Assembly (NCBI GenBank): GCA_942490705.1
Contig: CALNXY010000002.1
Coordinates: 1-64,000, forward strand
Direction of reading: 5' to 3'
Origin: JAGRCP01 sp942490705
Lineage (GTDB): Bacteria; Chloroflexota; Anaerolineae; Caldilineales; Caldilineaceae
Length of the DNA stretch: 64,000 bases
How positions within the stretch are numbered: position 1 is the stretch's first letter; every line of letters begins with the position of its first letter. Of this stretch, positions 1 through 7,520 are shown in pieces. Both the position numbers and the translations under genes were made by a program. The notes beneath the pieces were generated by a model. The model saw only the letters and a program-made list of their open reading frames with translations. It was not told the origin of the DNA and ran no database searches.

Positions 1-47
1 TGCGGAGCCGTTGCCCCCTAATGCTTTCTCCCATTGCACAGGCCCGC

Positions 48-278
48 TCAGACAGAGACCCGATACGCCTCCCGGCCGGTACACCGCTTGCGCCCCAGCC
101 CAGTGCGATAGCCTTGCTTGTATGCCACTTCCTGTTCGCGCCGGCGTCGTGCCTTGCGGCCGGCACGCAGGCCCTGGGCGTAGGCGTCGTGCCGTAGGTC
201 GTCCAGCCGCCACAGCAGGGCGATGGCGATGCCTGCTGCCATGCCGGTCACGGTTCCTAGGATTACGTGCGTCTTCAC
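48..278 (-). CDS. Small one-helix membrane protein coupled to the translocase gene
   Basis: A 76-residue protein with a GTG start. The GTG shares four bases (GTGA) with the stop of the upstream FtsK-like gene, and a GGAGG stands just before it inside that gene, so translational coupling is likely. Residues about 3-22 form one hydrophobic helix. The rest is basic, with many Arg and Lys (for example GRKARRRREQE). The family is not recognised. Position and topology suggest a membrane partner for the translocase, which has no membrane helix of its own; that role is inference. Confidence 0.5.
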   Translation of the reverse strand: MKTHVILGTVTGMAAGIAIALLWRLDDLRHDAYAQGLRAGRKARRRREQEVAYKQGYRTGLGRKRCTGREAYRVSV

Positions 279-1666
279 GGCAGCACCTCCGCCAGCAGGC
301 GATCCACGGCGCGAATGACGCGGCTGTTGCTGCCGCCACGGGTGGGGGTGTTGAGCAGGCCGGCGCCATAGGCCCGGCGCACTTTCTCGTTGTGGCCCAG
401 CTCGTTGCTTGTCAGGCCCTCGCACAGAAAGTAGCGCGCCACGTCCAGCGCCCGCTGCTGCTGCAGCGCAGTGAGGCCCGTGAGCGCTTTCTCCTTGGCT
501 CGGGCCGGCATGCTTAGGGGCGGCGGTTGCGATGGGCCTGGCTCGGGATCCGCGGAACGGCCGCCCTGTCCCGCAGGTCCGCCCCAGCGCCGCCGGATCT
601 GGGCCGCCAGACGCCGCGTTTCGCTGAGATCCTGCAGGTGGGTCTGGATGCGCGTCATGCGCTGTCCTTCGACCCAGAGGAAGGCGCCGCTCCGTACGGG
701 CAGCAGGTGCGCGCCCGATCCTGCCCGCCCGGTTGCCAGCTGGGCCGCGTTGGCGTCGACGACTGAACCCACCAGCCGCAAGGTCAGGTTGGCTTTGACG
801 AGCGAGCCGTCATCTTTGCCCAGCGCTTTGGAGGTGGGATGCTGCGTGGCCAAAATCAGGTGAATGTTGGCGCCTGCTCCCTGACCGGCCAGCTGGCGCA
901 GCTCCTGCTCGATCTCCGGTGCGTCCTCCAAGAGCTTGGCCGCTTCGTCGATGGCCACGACGAGCACGCTGTCGCTCGGAGCCTTGCCTTCGATGCGCTG
1001 TACCATTTCGCCATGCGCCCAACGGATGGCCTGGGCCATTTCGTCGGGACGCCAGGCGTAGCGCTTCACGTGGGGCAGGTCGGCCAGGGGCGCGAAGTCT
1101 TCCCGCTTGGCGTCGATCAGGACCAGCCGGCACGCGTCCGGCGCGGTGTTGAGGGCCAGCGATGCTACCATGGTGCGTAGCAGGGTCGATTTGCCGCCCC
1201 GCGTCTGGGCAAAGACGCCCACGTGGCCAAAGGTGCGGTCCAGCGTCACGCGCTCACGCTGCACCCCACTCCGCACCCACGAGCGACCGACGAGCATCTG
1301 CCCCTCGTCTAGCTGGAGGTCGTCGACTGCTAGGGGCAGGGGCGCGGGCGCTGGATGCGGGACTTCAAGAATCGCCCGGCCTTCACGCAGCCGGACCGGC
1401 AGTTCGTCGTCCCGCCACACCGGGCGCAGCGCGTCGGTCAGTTCCGGCAGCAGCCGCTCGACGTTGGCGATGCGCACGCCCCGCCCGCGGGCAATGCGGT
1501 AGAGCACAAAGGCGCGCCCTGCGACCAGGATTGCGCCCTGGCCCGGTACGCCCGCGTCGATGCCAAATTCGAGTAGCGTGCGGTTGATGGCCAATCGTCC
1601 CGCTTCAATCTGCTTGATGACGGCGCTCTGCGCCTCTTTTCCGCTGGAATTCGCTGTAGGATTCAT
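275..1666 (-). CDS. FtsK/SpoIIIE-type DNA translocase (TraB-like)
   Basis: 463 residues. The central ATPase has a Walker A (AQTRGGKST, about residues 152-160) and a Walker B (VLVVAIDEAAKL, about 235-246), followed by an ATQHP sensor-like segment, the pattern of FtsK/HerA-type motors. The N-terminal 110 residues show no membrane helix, unlike FtsK. A Pro-rich linker (about 370-390) leads to a C-terminal segment of about 70 residues that could bind DNA. In AICEs a protein of this class (TraB) moves double-stranded DNA between cells; that role here is inferred from the company of rep-like, par-like and integrase genes. An upstream hairpin at 1757-1796 separates it from the preceding genes. Confidence 0.8.
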   Translation of the reverse strand: MNPTANSSGKEAQSAVIKQIEAGRLAINRTLLEFGIDAGVPGQGAILVAGRAFVLYRIARGRGVRIANVERLLPELTDALRPVWRDDELPVRLREGRAILEVPHPAPAPLPLAVDDLQLDEGQMLVGRSWVRSGVQRERVTLDRTFGHVGVFAQTRGGKSTLLRTMVASLALNTAPDACRLVLIDAKREDFAPLADLPHVKRYAWRPDEMAQAIRWAHGEMVQRIEGKAPSDSVLVVAIDEAAKLLEDAPEIEQELRQLAGQGAGANIHLILATQHPTSKALGKDDGSLVKANLTLRLVGSVVDANAAQLATGRAGSGAHLLPVRSGAFLWVEGQRMTRIQTHLQDLSETRRLAAQIRRRWGGPAGQGGRSADPEPGPSQPPPLSMPARAKEKALTGLTALQQQRALDVARYFLCEGLTSNELGHNEKVRRAYGAGLLNTPTRGGSNSRVIRAVDRLLAEVLP

Positions 1667-1756
1667 CTGCTGTTCTCCAATCTGTCGGTAATTTCTACCA
1701 AAGGATTGAAGCCAGCGCCGCCACGTGGTATAGTAGCGGCACCGGCCCGTCCGGTA

Positions 1757-1796
1757 GAGCTGGGGGAGTGAGACGCTAATCTGTCTCCCCCAGCTC
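1757..1796. promoter_or_regulatory. 12-bp stem hairpin upstream of the translocase gene
   Basis: GAGCTGGGGGAG at 1757-1768 pairs perfectly with CTCCCCCAGCTC at 1785-1796 around a 16-nt loop. On the + strand GTTCTTTA follows; on the minus strand no U-run follows. It lies in the only long gap (1667-1848) of the leftward operon, so it may attenuate or terminate transcription between the two halves. The rest of the gap shows nothing else. Confidence 0.5.
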
Positions 1797-1848
1797 GTTC
1801 TTTATCCGCATCGGCCCAGCCCTGCCAGGCCTCCCGTTGTCATTCCCT

Positions 1849-2055
1849 TCACCGCAATTGGGTTCCAGAAGATCCCTGCCCGTGATGCTGCGTTCGTTCC
1901 CAATGGATCCAGCCCGGCTCGATCCACAGCTGCAGCGTGGGCGTCACGTCGATCCACGCCTGCCACGTCGGACAGTCTGGCGCAGCCGGCGGGCATACCC
2001 CCACGTTGGCCGACCATGACAGCAGCAGGCCGGCGATTACGTGCACATAGTTCAC
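1849..2055 (-). CDS. Small hypothetical protein
   Basis: A possible 68-residue protein starting at a GTG that has AAAGGAGAG about 7 nt upstream. It begins with a hydrophobic stretch (YVHVIAGLLLSW) and continues with two Cys (VCPPAAPDC) and several Trp. No family is recognised. The ribosome binding site and the signal-like start support it, but an alternative frame starting at 2095 cannot be excluded. It lies between the 98-residue gene upstream and the hairpin downstream. Confidence 0.4.
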   Translation of the reverse strand: MNYVHVIAGLLLSWSANVGVCPPAAPDCPTWQAWIDVTPTLQLWIEPGWIHWERTQHHGQGSSGTQLR

Positions 2056-2098
2056 CCATTTCTCTCCTTTCAAGATCTGCGATGTAACGCGCCAATCG

Positions 2099-2395
2099 TT
2101 ACTCAAACAACCCCGGCTGCCGGATCCCACTGGGCAGTCTTGCTTCCGGGTCGGTCGACGCCACATAGTCGCCCAATCGGCCCAGGGCGTCGAGCGCTGC
2201 CCGGGCAGCGGCAGCCTTGTTGATCCAGCGCTTGCGCTCCCACGATCGGCTCAACGCCAGTGCCTCGCGGATGGCGATCTCGCTCTTCAAGAAGCGCTGC
2301 ACATCGCCGTAATCCGTTCTTAACTGGTCCACGGTGTAGCCGTCATTCATGAGCCCCTCATTCATGAACCCCTCAGCCATGAGCCCCTCATCCAT
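2099..2395 (-). CDS. Small hypothetical protein with repeated N-terminus
   Basis: 98 residues. The start overlaps the end of the preceding gene by 8 nt, which suggests translational coupling. The first 20 residues are a short tandem repeat (MDEGLMAEGFMNEGLMNDG, several copies of M-x-E-G-[LF]) encoded by repeated ATGAGGGG-like DNA. The rest is a charged helical segment of about 75 residues (YGDVQRFLKSEIAIREAL and on). The repeat gives several in-frame ATG codons, so the true start could be any of them. Function unknown; it belongs to the partition and replication cluster of the element. Confidence 0.5.
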   Translation of the reverse strand: MDEGLMAEGFMNEGLMNDGYTVDQLRTDYGDVQRFLKSEIAIREALALSRSWERKRWINKAAAARAALDALGRLGDYVASTDPEARLPSGIRQPGLFE

Positions 2396-3683
2396 AATCC
2401 AGCTCCTTCATGGCGTTGCCGATCACCGTGCGTAGCTCGGCACGTACTGCTGTCGATAGCAGCGCAGGATCTGCCCCGTGGAGCAGCCGATCCAGTGCCA
2501 CCAGTGCCGCCTGTGACAGGCGCAGCGCGACCAGCGCCGGTGCGCCGTCCGGATCCAGATCAACCGACTCGCCGCCGGCATCTGGGCCCACCCCAGCTTC
2601 CGCTACGGCCAGCGCCGCCGCCAGCTCGACATCGTCCGTCACCGTGCCCGTGCTGCGCCCCGGACGATCTCCCTGCCGCGCACGGAACCCATACCAGCGT
2701 CCCGATCCTGGCGCCACTTCCCGCAGCTCCCAGCCCAGCGCGGCATAGGCCGCCGGCAATGTCGGCGCCTGCGTTGCTGAACGACCTCCCGCTTCCAGCC
2801 CGCCGGCATCGCCCAGCACAGGCCCGGCCTGGCCCGGCATGTCGGCAGGCCCCGCAGCACGTTCCGCGGGGCTCAGAGAAGACGCAGGATGCTGCGCTGA
2901 TATTTCTTTCGTCTCGGTGTCTGGCGCAGCTTGCCCTGAGCTTGTCGAATGGGCCGCCTGCACCGACCGTCGCTTTGCCTTCTGCGCCGCGTGCTCAATC
3001 CGGCCCATCAATTCACCGCGCACCGTGTCAAGGGCCTTCCGTAAGGCCTCGCCGTCCAGGCGCCGGCCCTCGTCGAGGTGCTCGGCAACGGCCCGTTCGG
3101 CGTCCAGGCCCTCAAGATGTGTCAGGCGATCAGGATCGCTCTCCCCACCCACTCGCTCGCCCGCCTTCAGCACGCGCCAGATCAGCGCAATTGTCTCGTC
3201 GAGCGTCAGCGCCGGCGGCAGCAGCGCCAGCCGCTCCCGCTCGATCAGCTCGCCGGCCGCCTTCCACGTCATGGGCTGCCCCCGCGCCACCGAGTCGAGA
3301 ATCTGCGTCCGGGCGCGGGCTGGCGTGGTGCTGCGAATGAGCAGGCGCACGGTGGTCATGCTCAATCCCTCGATCTGGCTCAGGTCAGGAAAGGTCTCGT
3401 AGAAGGCGATGAAGTCGTAGGCCGAGCTGCGCGACCAGTGGGGAAATTCGTCGGCCAGGACCGCGCTAAAGCTGCCGGCCAGCGCGTCGCGCAGGGCCAC
3501 CAGGTCGCGCCCATTCTCCCAGCCCAGGCGCACGCCCTTCGCTTCCCGCCGCTTGATCGCCCGCAGCCGCTCGGCTACGTCGTCCTCATAGTCGCCGACC
3601 AGCGCAACCGCTATCTCCGGCCCGGTCGTCAGCCCCGCCGACCGCCGCGCCAGCGGATCGCCGAACTGCTTGCGCTTGCTCAT
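2388..3683 (-). CDS. Putative DNA-binding/partition partner (DUF3102-like)
   Basis: 431 residues. The ATG overlaps the stop of the ParA-like gene by one base (TAATG). Residues about 45-170 (GWENGRDLVALRDAL, then FPHWSRSSAYDFIAFYETFPDL and a helical RTQILDSVARGQPMTWKAAGELI) resemble the helix-turn-helix arrangement of DUF3102/ParB-adjacent proteins. The middle (about 240-320) is low-complexity and carries an in-frame dispersed repeat (STSSGQA). The C-terminal 110 residues are acidic and helical. A ParB-like centromere-binding role next to a ParA homologue is inference; no ParB motif is clear. Confidence 0.5.
   Translation of the reverse strand: MSKRKQFGDPLARRSAGLTTGPEIAVALVGDYEDDVAERLRAIKRREAKGVRLGWENGRDLVALRDALAGSFSAVLADEFPHWSRSSAYDFIAFYETFPDLSQIEGLSMTTVRLLIRSTTPARARTQILDSVARGQPMTWKAAGELIERERLALLPPALTLDETIALIWRVLKAGERVGGESDPDRLTHLEGLDAERAVAEHLDEGRRLDGEALRKALDTVRGELMGRIEHAAQKAKRRSVQAAHSTSSGQAAPDTETKEISAQHPASSLSPAERAAGPADMPGQAGPVLGDAGGLEAGGRSATQAPTLPAAYAALGWELREVAPGSGRWYGFRARQGDRPGRSTGTVTDDVELAAALAVAEAGVGPDAGGESVDLDPDGAPALVALRLSQAALVALDRLLHGADPALLSTAVRAELRTVIGNAMKELDYG
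2934..2953. repeat. Dispersed CCTGAGCTTGTCGAA-type repeat inside a gene
   Basis: The core CCCTGAGCTTGTCGAATGGG matches a short motif seen dispersed in many bacterial genomes (TTCGACAAGCTCAGG in the other direction). It is read in frame here as STSSGQA inside the putative partition partner. A variant lies at 5079-5099 in another gene of the same element. Confidence 0.5.
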
Positions 3684-4528
3684 TACGCGCCCCCATGCGT
3701 GACGTAGCCTTCATCCTCCGCCACTCGACACGCGGCCAGGACCAGATCCACCAACCGCACATAGGCCATGGCCGCCGCGTCATCCTGGGCATACTCGCGC
3801 AGCGTCATGCCCAGGCCCGAGGCTTCCGGCACGGCCACCCGGTCGGGCACCAGCACCGCGCCGGCCGCCAGCAGCGTATCGGCCGAGACCGAGGTCACGG
3901 CATCGACCACATCCGCGCCCACCGGCACCAGGTCGCCAAAGCGCTCGACCAGGAGGCCCAGGTTGTAGGCGTGGACCGACGTGCGCCGCACCATGGCCGG
4001 CAGCACAATGATCGCGGTGCCGCCTTCGTTGCGATACTGCTCGATCAGCAGCGCCACGTCGGGCAGGCCCAGCGCTTCCATGCGCGTGGGGATGACCATG
4101 AGGTCGGCCAGCTGCATCAGCACCCGGCGCAGGTTGCCGCTGGCGGCCTTGGCGTCGTAGAGCACGAAGTCGTAGCCGTCGCCCAGCTCACGCAGCCACT
4201 GGCGCACGGATCCTTCGCCCATGCCGTCGAGCAGCTGCAACACCGAGCGCAGCCCGGAGGCCGTGGTCGGCAGCACGTCCAGCCCGGCCCGCCCGAAGCG
4301 CACCAGGTCGCCGGCGCTCTCCTCGCGGCCGACGCAGCGATCCGTCAGGTAGGCCGCCAGCGCCGGCGCCGGATCAATGCCCAGCGACGCCGCCACATCG
4401 CCCCGGCTGTCGCAGTCGACGACCAGGGCCGACCAGCCCGCGCCGGCCAGCTCCGCGGCCAGATTCACCGCCGTCGTCGTCACCGCCGCGCCGCCCTTCT
4501 CATGCGTAATCAGAATATGCTTGGTCAT
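3683..4528 (-). CDS. ParA/Soj-like protein with degenerate P-loop
   Basis: 281 residues; AAGGAG lies just upstream of the ATG. The N-terminus has the ParA layout, but the deviant Walker A (normally KGGxGKTT) reads KGGAAVTTTAVNLA at residues about 11-24: the Gly-Lys of the P-loop is replaced by Ala-Val while the signature Lys is kept. The switch region is DCDSRGDVAASLG instead of the usual D-x-D-P-Q-G-N, and the Walker B position reads VLYDAKAASGN where D-x-P-P is expected. The fold is therefore ParA-like, but ATP hydrolysis is doubtful. It lies upstream of the putative partner gene as in parAB operons. It could be a pseudoenzyme regulator or a specialised partition protein. Confidence 0.8.
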   Translation of the reverse strand: MTKHILITHEKGGAAVTTTAVNLAAELAGAGWSALVVDCDSRGDVAASLGIDPAPALAAYLTDRCVGREESAGDLVRFGRAGLDVLPTTASGLRSVLQLLDGMGEGSVRQWLRELGDGYDFVLYDAKAASGNLRRVLMQLADLMVIPTRMEALGLPDVALLIEQYRNEGGTAIIVLPAMVRRTSVHAYNLGLLVERFGDLVPVGADVVDAVTSVSADTLLAAGAVLVPDRVAVPEASGLGMTLREYAQDDAAAMAYVRLVDLVLAACRVAEDEGYVTHGGA

Positions 4529-4593
4529 GGGTTTCTCCTTGTTTCTGTCCAGTGGGTTGCTGGGTACACTCGTAGTCGGTCACGTCCAATTCG

Positions 4594-5046
4594 TCACTCG
4601 TCGCAGGAGCGTATCCTGCGCGAAGCCGTATGACGACGGCGCAGGGCCACCGTCTGCCGCGTCCGATAGCCGTGCTTCTGCGCCGGCCCCTCGACGATCA
4701 GCCCCTGCTCCGTGAGCACCTTCAAGCCGCTGTGCCAGTTGCGGGCTGTCGGGTCGCCCAGGCGCTCGGCAATCTCGTTGCGCGTCAGCCATTCTTCGGC
4801 CTCAGCCAGAACCGCATAGACGCGCGCCGCCCAGCTCGTCGGCCGCACCTCTTGGGGTAGCGGCAGGGGATCGCCCACCGGAAAGGCCCTGCCGGCATGG
4901 CCCCGGCGATGCCTGGCCCGAATCCGTTCGGCCCGCCGGTGCAGCACGTGGCCCACAAAGAGCTCCACATGGTCCTCGATCATCCCCTGCCGTTCCTCAG
5001 GCGTCATCTCCGCCCACAGCGCCGCCCGATCCGCCGCCGTCAACAT
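4594..5046 (-). CDS. Winged-helix hypothetical protein
   Basis: 150 residues. Its ATG overlaps the end of the replication-initiator-like gene by 7 nt. The N-terminal 50 residues are helical and charged (MTPEERQGMIEDHVELFVGHVL). Residues about 75-130 look like a winged helix (VYAVLAEAEEWLTRNEIAERL, then GLKVLTEQGLIV and GYRTRQTVAL). This is typical of small regulators or replication accessory proteins of mobile elements. No named family is recognised. It is followed at about 65 nt by the ParA-like gene, probably in the same transcript. Confidence 0.55.
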   Translation of the reverse strand: MLTAADRAALWAEMTPEERQGMIEDHVELFVGHVLHRRAERIRARHRRGHAGRAFPVGDPLPLPQEVRPTSWAARVYAVLAEAEEWLTRNEIAERLGDPTARNWHSGLKVLTEQGLIVEGPAQKHGYRTRQTVALRRRHTASRRIRSCDE

Positions 5047-6131
5047 GACGCACCCCTTCGGCGTTGCCCTTCTGATTTCTTCAGGACAGGCTCAGGGCTG
5101 GCTTCCCCCTCTTGCGCCGGACCAAAGAGCACGTCGGCCGCATTGCCGTACAGCTCGATCGCCCGGTTGAGCTCGCCCACCGCATCGCCCAGCGGATAGA
5201 CGTTGCCATACTCCAGCGCCTGGACGATGATCTTGCCGGCCGGATTCTCCACGCCGTCGAAATGGTCGGGAAAGTCCAGCGCTTGCGTCCCATACGCTCC
5301 CCGCTTGCGTACGTGGCGATAGGCCCACAGCCACGTCGACAGCGCCACCAGCTCGCGCACGCCGGCCTGCTCGATGCGCCGGGCCGCCCCCAGCCAGTCC
5401 GGCAGCAGCTCGTCGACCTGGGACAGACACCACGCCCGCAGCTGACCCGTGTCATGCGCTTGCTGCCCATCCCCCGTGCGCCCGCTGGTACGCGACACGC
5501 GCGCGCGTGTCGCGTTTTCTTCCTTCAAGACATCGAGAGGAGGAGCGAACGGCTCACCATCATCATCATCAAATTGTTCATCTTGAACTTCATCTTGAAC
5601 TTCTACTTCTACTTGTACTTCATCGCGACCGGGTCGCGACCTGCTCTCAACCTGGTCGCGACCTGCTTGCGACGGACTCGCAACCCGCTCCAATTCCTTG
5701 CGATAGGCCGACCGCGGATCGAACTTCTCAGCCAGCGCTCGGCACAGATCAGGGTCGTCCGGAATCATCCCGTTTCGCGCCCGGTGCCAACCCGGCGGCG
5801 GCGGAAATCGGCTCGGCGCTTCCTTGGCGTAGGGCAGATTGGCCTGGTGGCGGCGGAAGCCCTTGAAGAAGAGGACTGGGCCGTCCGCACCGTCGTAACG
5901 CATGACGAGACTCTGCGTGACCCATTCATCAATCAGCGCCGGCGCCTTGTCCATCAGCTCCACACGCAGCGGCGCCGCGGTTGCCCAAACCAGCATGGGC
6001 ACCCCCGAAATCAGGCCGTCCCGATCCAAGTGCGGCAGCGTACGCAGGTACAACCGTTCAGCGTCAGGACTCAAGCGGTTCAGCTCCGGATCGCTGGTCA
6101 CTTCCGTGCTCACAATTCTTCCTCTCGCCAT
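5040..6131 (-). CDS. Replication-initiator-like protein (phage replisome organiser type)
   Basis: 363 residues; AAAGGAAA stands before the ATG. The first 110 residues (STEVTSDPELNRLSPDAERL, then LRTLPHLDRDGLISG) match the N-terminal winged-helix style of phage or ICE replisome organisers, which read as 'small number of rounds of development per host' proteins. Residues about 170-205 form an acidic linker with an EVQVEVEVQDEVQDE repeat. The C-terminal part (about 230-340) is helical with several Trp and may be a DnaD-like or loader-binding domain. It is the first gene of the leftward operon, divergent from the integrase. Replication function is inferred from the N-terminus and position. Confidence 0.6.
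   Translation of the reverse strand: MARGRIVSTEVTSDPELNRLSPDAERLYLRTLPHLDRDGLISGVPMLVWATAAPLRVELMDKAPALIDEWVTQSLVMRYDGADGPVLFFKGFRRHQANLPYAKEAPSRFPPPPGWHRARNGMIPDDPDLCRALAEKFDPRSAYRKELERVASPSQAGRDQVESRSRPGRDEVQVEVEVQDEVQDEQFDDDDGEPFAPPLDVLKEENATRARVSRTSGRTGDGQQAHDTGQLRAWCLSQVDELLPDWLGAARRIEQAGVRELVALSTWLWAYRHVRKRGAYGTQALDFPDHFDGVENPAGKIIVQALEYGNVYPLGDAVGELNRAIELYGNAADVLFGPAQEGEASPEPVLKKSEGQRRRGASC
5079..5099. repeat. Variant of the dispersed CCTGAGC repeat
   Basis: On the minus strand CCCTGAGCCTGTCCTGAAG lies near the 3' end of the replication-initiator-like gene and is read as PEPVLK. It is a variant of the CCCTGAGCCTGTCGAAG form of the motif at 2934-2953. Confidence 0.35.
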
Positions 6132-6160
6132 GGGGGATTTTCCTTTCTGAAAAACAGCTC

Positions 6161-6189
6161 TTGAATCAATGAAAGCCCAATGATAGAAT
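6161..6189 (+). promoter_or_regulatory. Probable sigma-70 promoter of the integrase gene
   Basis: TTGAAT (6161-6166) and TAGAAT (6184-6189) are separated by 17 nt, a good match to sigma-70 boxes. They lie about 130 nt before the integrase ATG, in the divergent region (6132-6318) between the leftward operon and int. Confidence 0.5.
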
Positions 6190-6318
6190 CGGGGAGACAG
6201 CGGAGGCGCCAGGCCGTCAACCTACATGCCACCGCCACTATCTCCCCCGGTGTTGTCGATTCATGCGACCCCCGACGCATCGGGCATCAACCTACGACAA
6301 TGCCGAAGGAGATCGCAC

Positions 6319-7224
6319 ATGCTGTACAACGATGCTGTCCACGCCTTTCTGCGCGCCAAGCGCGGCGCCCGACGCTCGCAAACCACGATTGACTGGTACA
6401 CCCTGCAACTGCGCCACTTTGCAGACTGGTTGGAAAAAACGAACCACAGTCTCGATCTGTCTGACATCACACCCTTCACGATTGATCACTATTTGGCGGA
6501 TAGTGCGGCAATCGTGGCTGACGCCAGCCTATTTGCCCGCTTCAGTTCCCTGCGCGCCCTCTGCAACTGGTTGACCCGGCGTCGCCTGATCGATCAGAAT
6601 CCGATCATTGGGGTGGACGAACCCAAGGTCGCCGAAAAGCCCATCGACCATGTGACGTCGGCCGAGTACGAGCGTCTTCTTAGCTCGATCACCGGCGACT
6701 CTTGGATAGAGCGCCGTGATCGCCTACTGATTTCGCTTCTGTTCTGGACCGGCCTACGCGCGTCGGAGATTATTGCGCTGGCTGAAGAAGACCTGCATAT
6801 GGATCGGCGGATTCTGATCGTGCGCCAAGGAAAGGGTGAGAAAACCCGCATTGTCCCTCTGCCGAGCGAGATTTTTGCCCTTCTGCTGGACTATCTCTGG
6901 AGCCGACCGCCAACCGCATCTCTGACTCTCTGGGTTGGCAGAAACGATCGCGGCGGAACCTCCCACAGACCCTTCACCCGCTCCGGCCTCCAGCAAATGC
7001 TGCGTCGTCGCTGCCGTCGCATCGGCCTACGCAACCTGCACCCACACCTCTGGCGTCACGGCTACGGCACCAACATGCTCAACGCCGGCGCCGACATCGG
7101 CTTCGTCCAGTCCGTCCTGGGCCACTCCAGCATCAAAACGACTAAGCGCTATGCCAAATACTTGGAAGACGGTCTCCTGCAACAGTTCGACGCCACCCAC
7201 AATCGGCTGACCCGCAACACTTGA
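6319..7224 (+). CDS. int: Tyrosine recombinase (integrase)
   Basis: 301 residues. I chose the ATG at 6319 because AAGGAG lies 7 nt upstream; an in-frame ATG at 6226 lacks one. The N-terminal SAM-like core-binding domain is at about 1-95. The catalytic domain has Arg in TGLRASEI, Lys in GKGEKTRIVPLP, HLWR (the HxxR box), His in VLGHSSIKTT and the nucleophile Tyr in TKRYAKY, so the full R-K-H-R-H-Y set is present. It stands about 145 nt from the tRNA-His fragment, as expected for the enzyme that integrated the element there. It is most like XerC/XerD-type phage and ICE integrases. Confidence 0.92.
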   Translation: MLYNDAVHAFLRAKRGARRSQTTIDWYTLQLRHFADWLEKTNHSLDLSDITPFTIDHYLADSAAIVADASLFARFSSLRALCNWLTRRRLIDQNPIIGVDEPKVAEKPIDHVTSAEYERLLSSITGDSWIERRDRLLISLLFWTGLRASEIIALAEEDLHMDRRILIVRQGKGEKTRIVPLPSEIFALLLDYLWSRPPTASLTLWVGRNDRGGTSHRPFTRSGLQQMLRRRCRRIGLRNLHPHLWRHGYGTNMLNAGADIGFVQSVLGHSSIKTTKRYAKYLEDGLLQQFDATHNRLTRNT

Positions 7225-7290
7225 TGGCCCAAGAGCAACACTTGATGCGAAATCATGAGCTCTTGCCCTTTTTGGGGCCAATAGAAAAAG

Positions 7291-7331
7291 GCCGGTCCGA
7301 CTGATTTCACAATGAAATCAGGCCGACCGGC
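7291..7331 (+). terminator. Hairpin after the integrase gene
   Basis: GCCGGTC..TGATTTCA pairs with TGAAATCA..GACCGGC around a CAA loop, with a short A/T-rich flank (CTATTTGATAT). It lies between int and the attachment site. Confidence 0.6.
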
Positions 7332-7369
7332 TATTTGATATAGCAGAGTCGACCTGAAAAGATGCATAA

Positions 7370-7411
7370 TTGTGGATCAAGAGGTTGTGGGTTCGAGCCC
7401 CACTAGGCGCC
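7370..7411 (+). other. tRNA-His (GTG) 3' fragment, attachment site attR
   Basis: The sequence starts in the anticodon loop (TTGTGGA, anticodon GTG) and runs through the 3' anticodon strand TCAAG, variable loop AGGTT, T-arm (GTGGG-TTCGAGC-CCCAC, 7387-7403) and acceptor strand TAGGCGC (7404-7410). C at 7411 is the discriminator, and C73 is the hallmark of bacterial tRNA-His. The bases before 7370 cannot form the 5' half. This is the displaced 3' end left when the element integrated; the complete tRNA-His should lie at the other end, to the left of the window. CCA is not encoded. Confidence 0.8.
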
Positions 7412-7481
7412 CCTAAACCCCCGAAATACCTGACGGCTGATCAGCTTCCAGCACTCAGTTGTTAAGGCACTTACAGACGCG

Positions 7482-7516
7482 GGCGACGCAAGATCCCTTG
7501 CCGGGAACGCGTCGCC
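7482..7516. terminator. Hairpin on the chromosomal side of the att site
   Basis: GGCGACGC (7482-7489) pairs with GCGTCGCC (7509-7516) around a 19-nt loop. It follows directly after the stop of the remnant reading frame at 7521 on the minus strand. There is no clear U-run, so termination is only likely. Confidence 0.45.
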
Positions 7517-7520
7517 TGTT

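Larger units (their letters stand above)
1..7411. mobile_element. Right-hand part of a tRNA-His-integrated element (AICE-like)
   Basis: The block begins outside the window and ends at a tRNA-His 3' fragment. It holds a leftward operon (replication-initiator-like, winged-helix, ParA-like, partner, small proteins, FtsK/TraB-like translocase, small membrane protein) and a rightward tyrosine recombinase next to the tRNA fragment. Nearly all leftward genes overlap by 1 to 8 nt, which suggests one transcript. Integrase beside a partial tRNA is the standard layout of a site-specific integrated element. Rep plus a single FtsK-type translocase plus integrase is the minimal set of actinomycete integrative conjugative elements. 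The AICE comparison is inference; the left end lies outside the window. Confidence 0.75.

Noticed and set aside
3695..4633. 312-codon open frame opposite the ParA-like gene
   Set aside because: His/Gln/Arg-rich shadow composition and no ribosome binding site.
5112..6164. 350-codon open frame opposite the replication gene
   Set aside because: Shadow of a coding strand with a better start and operon context.
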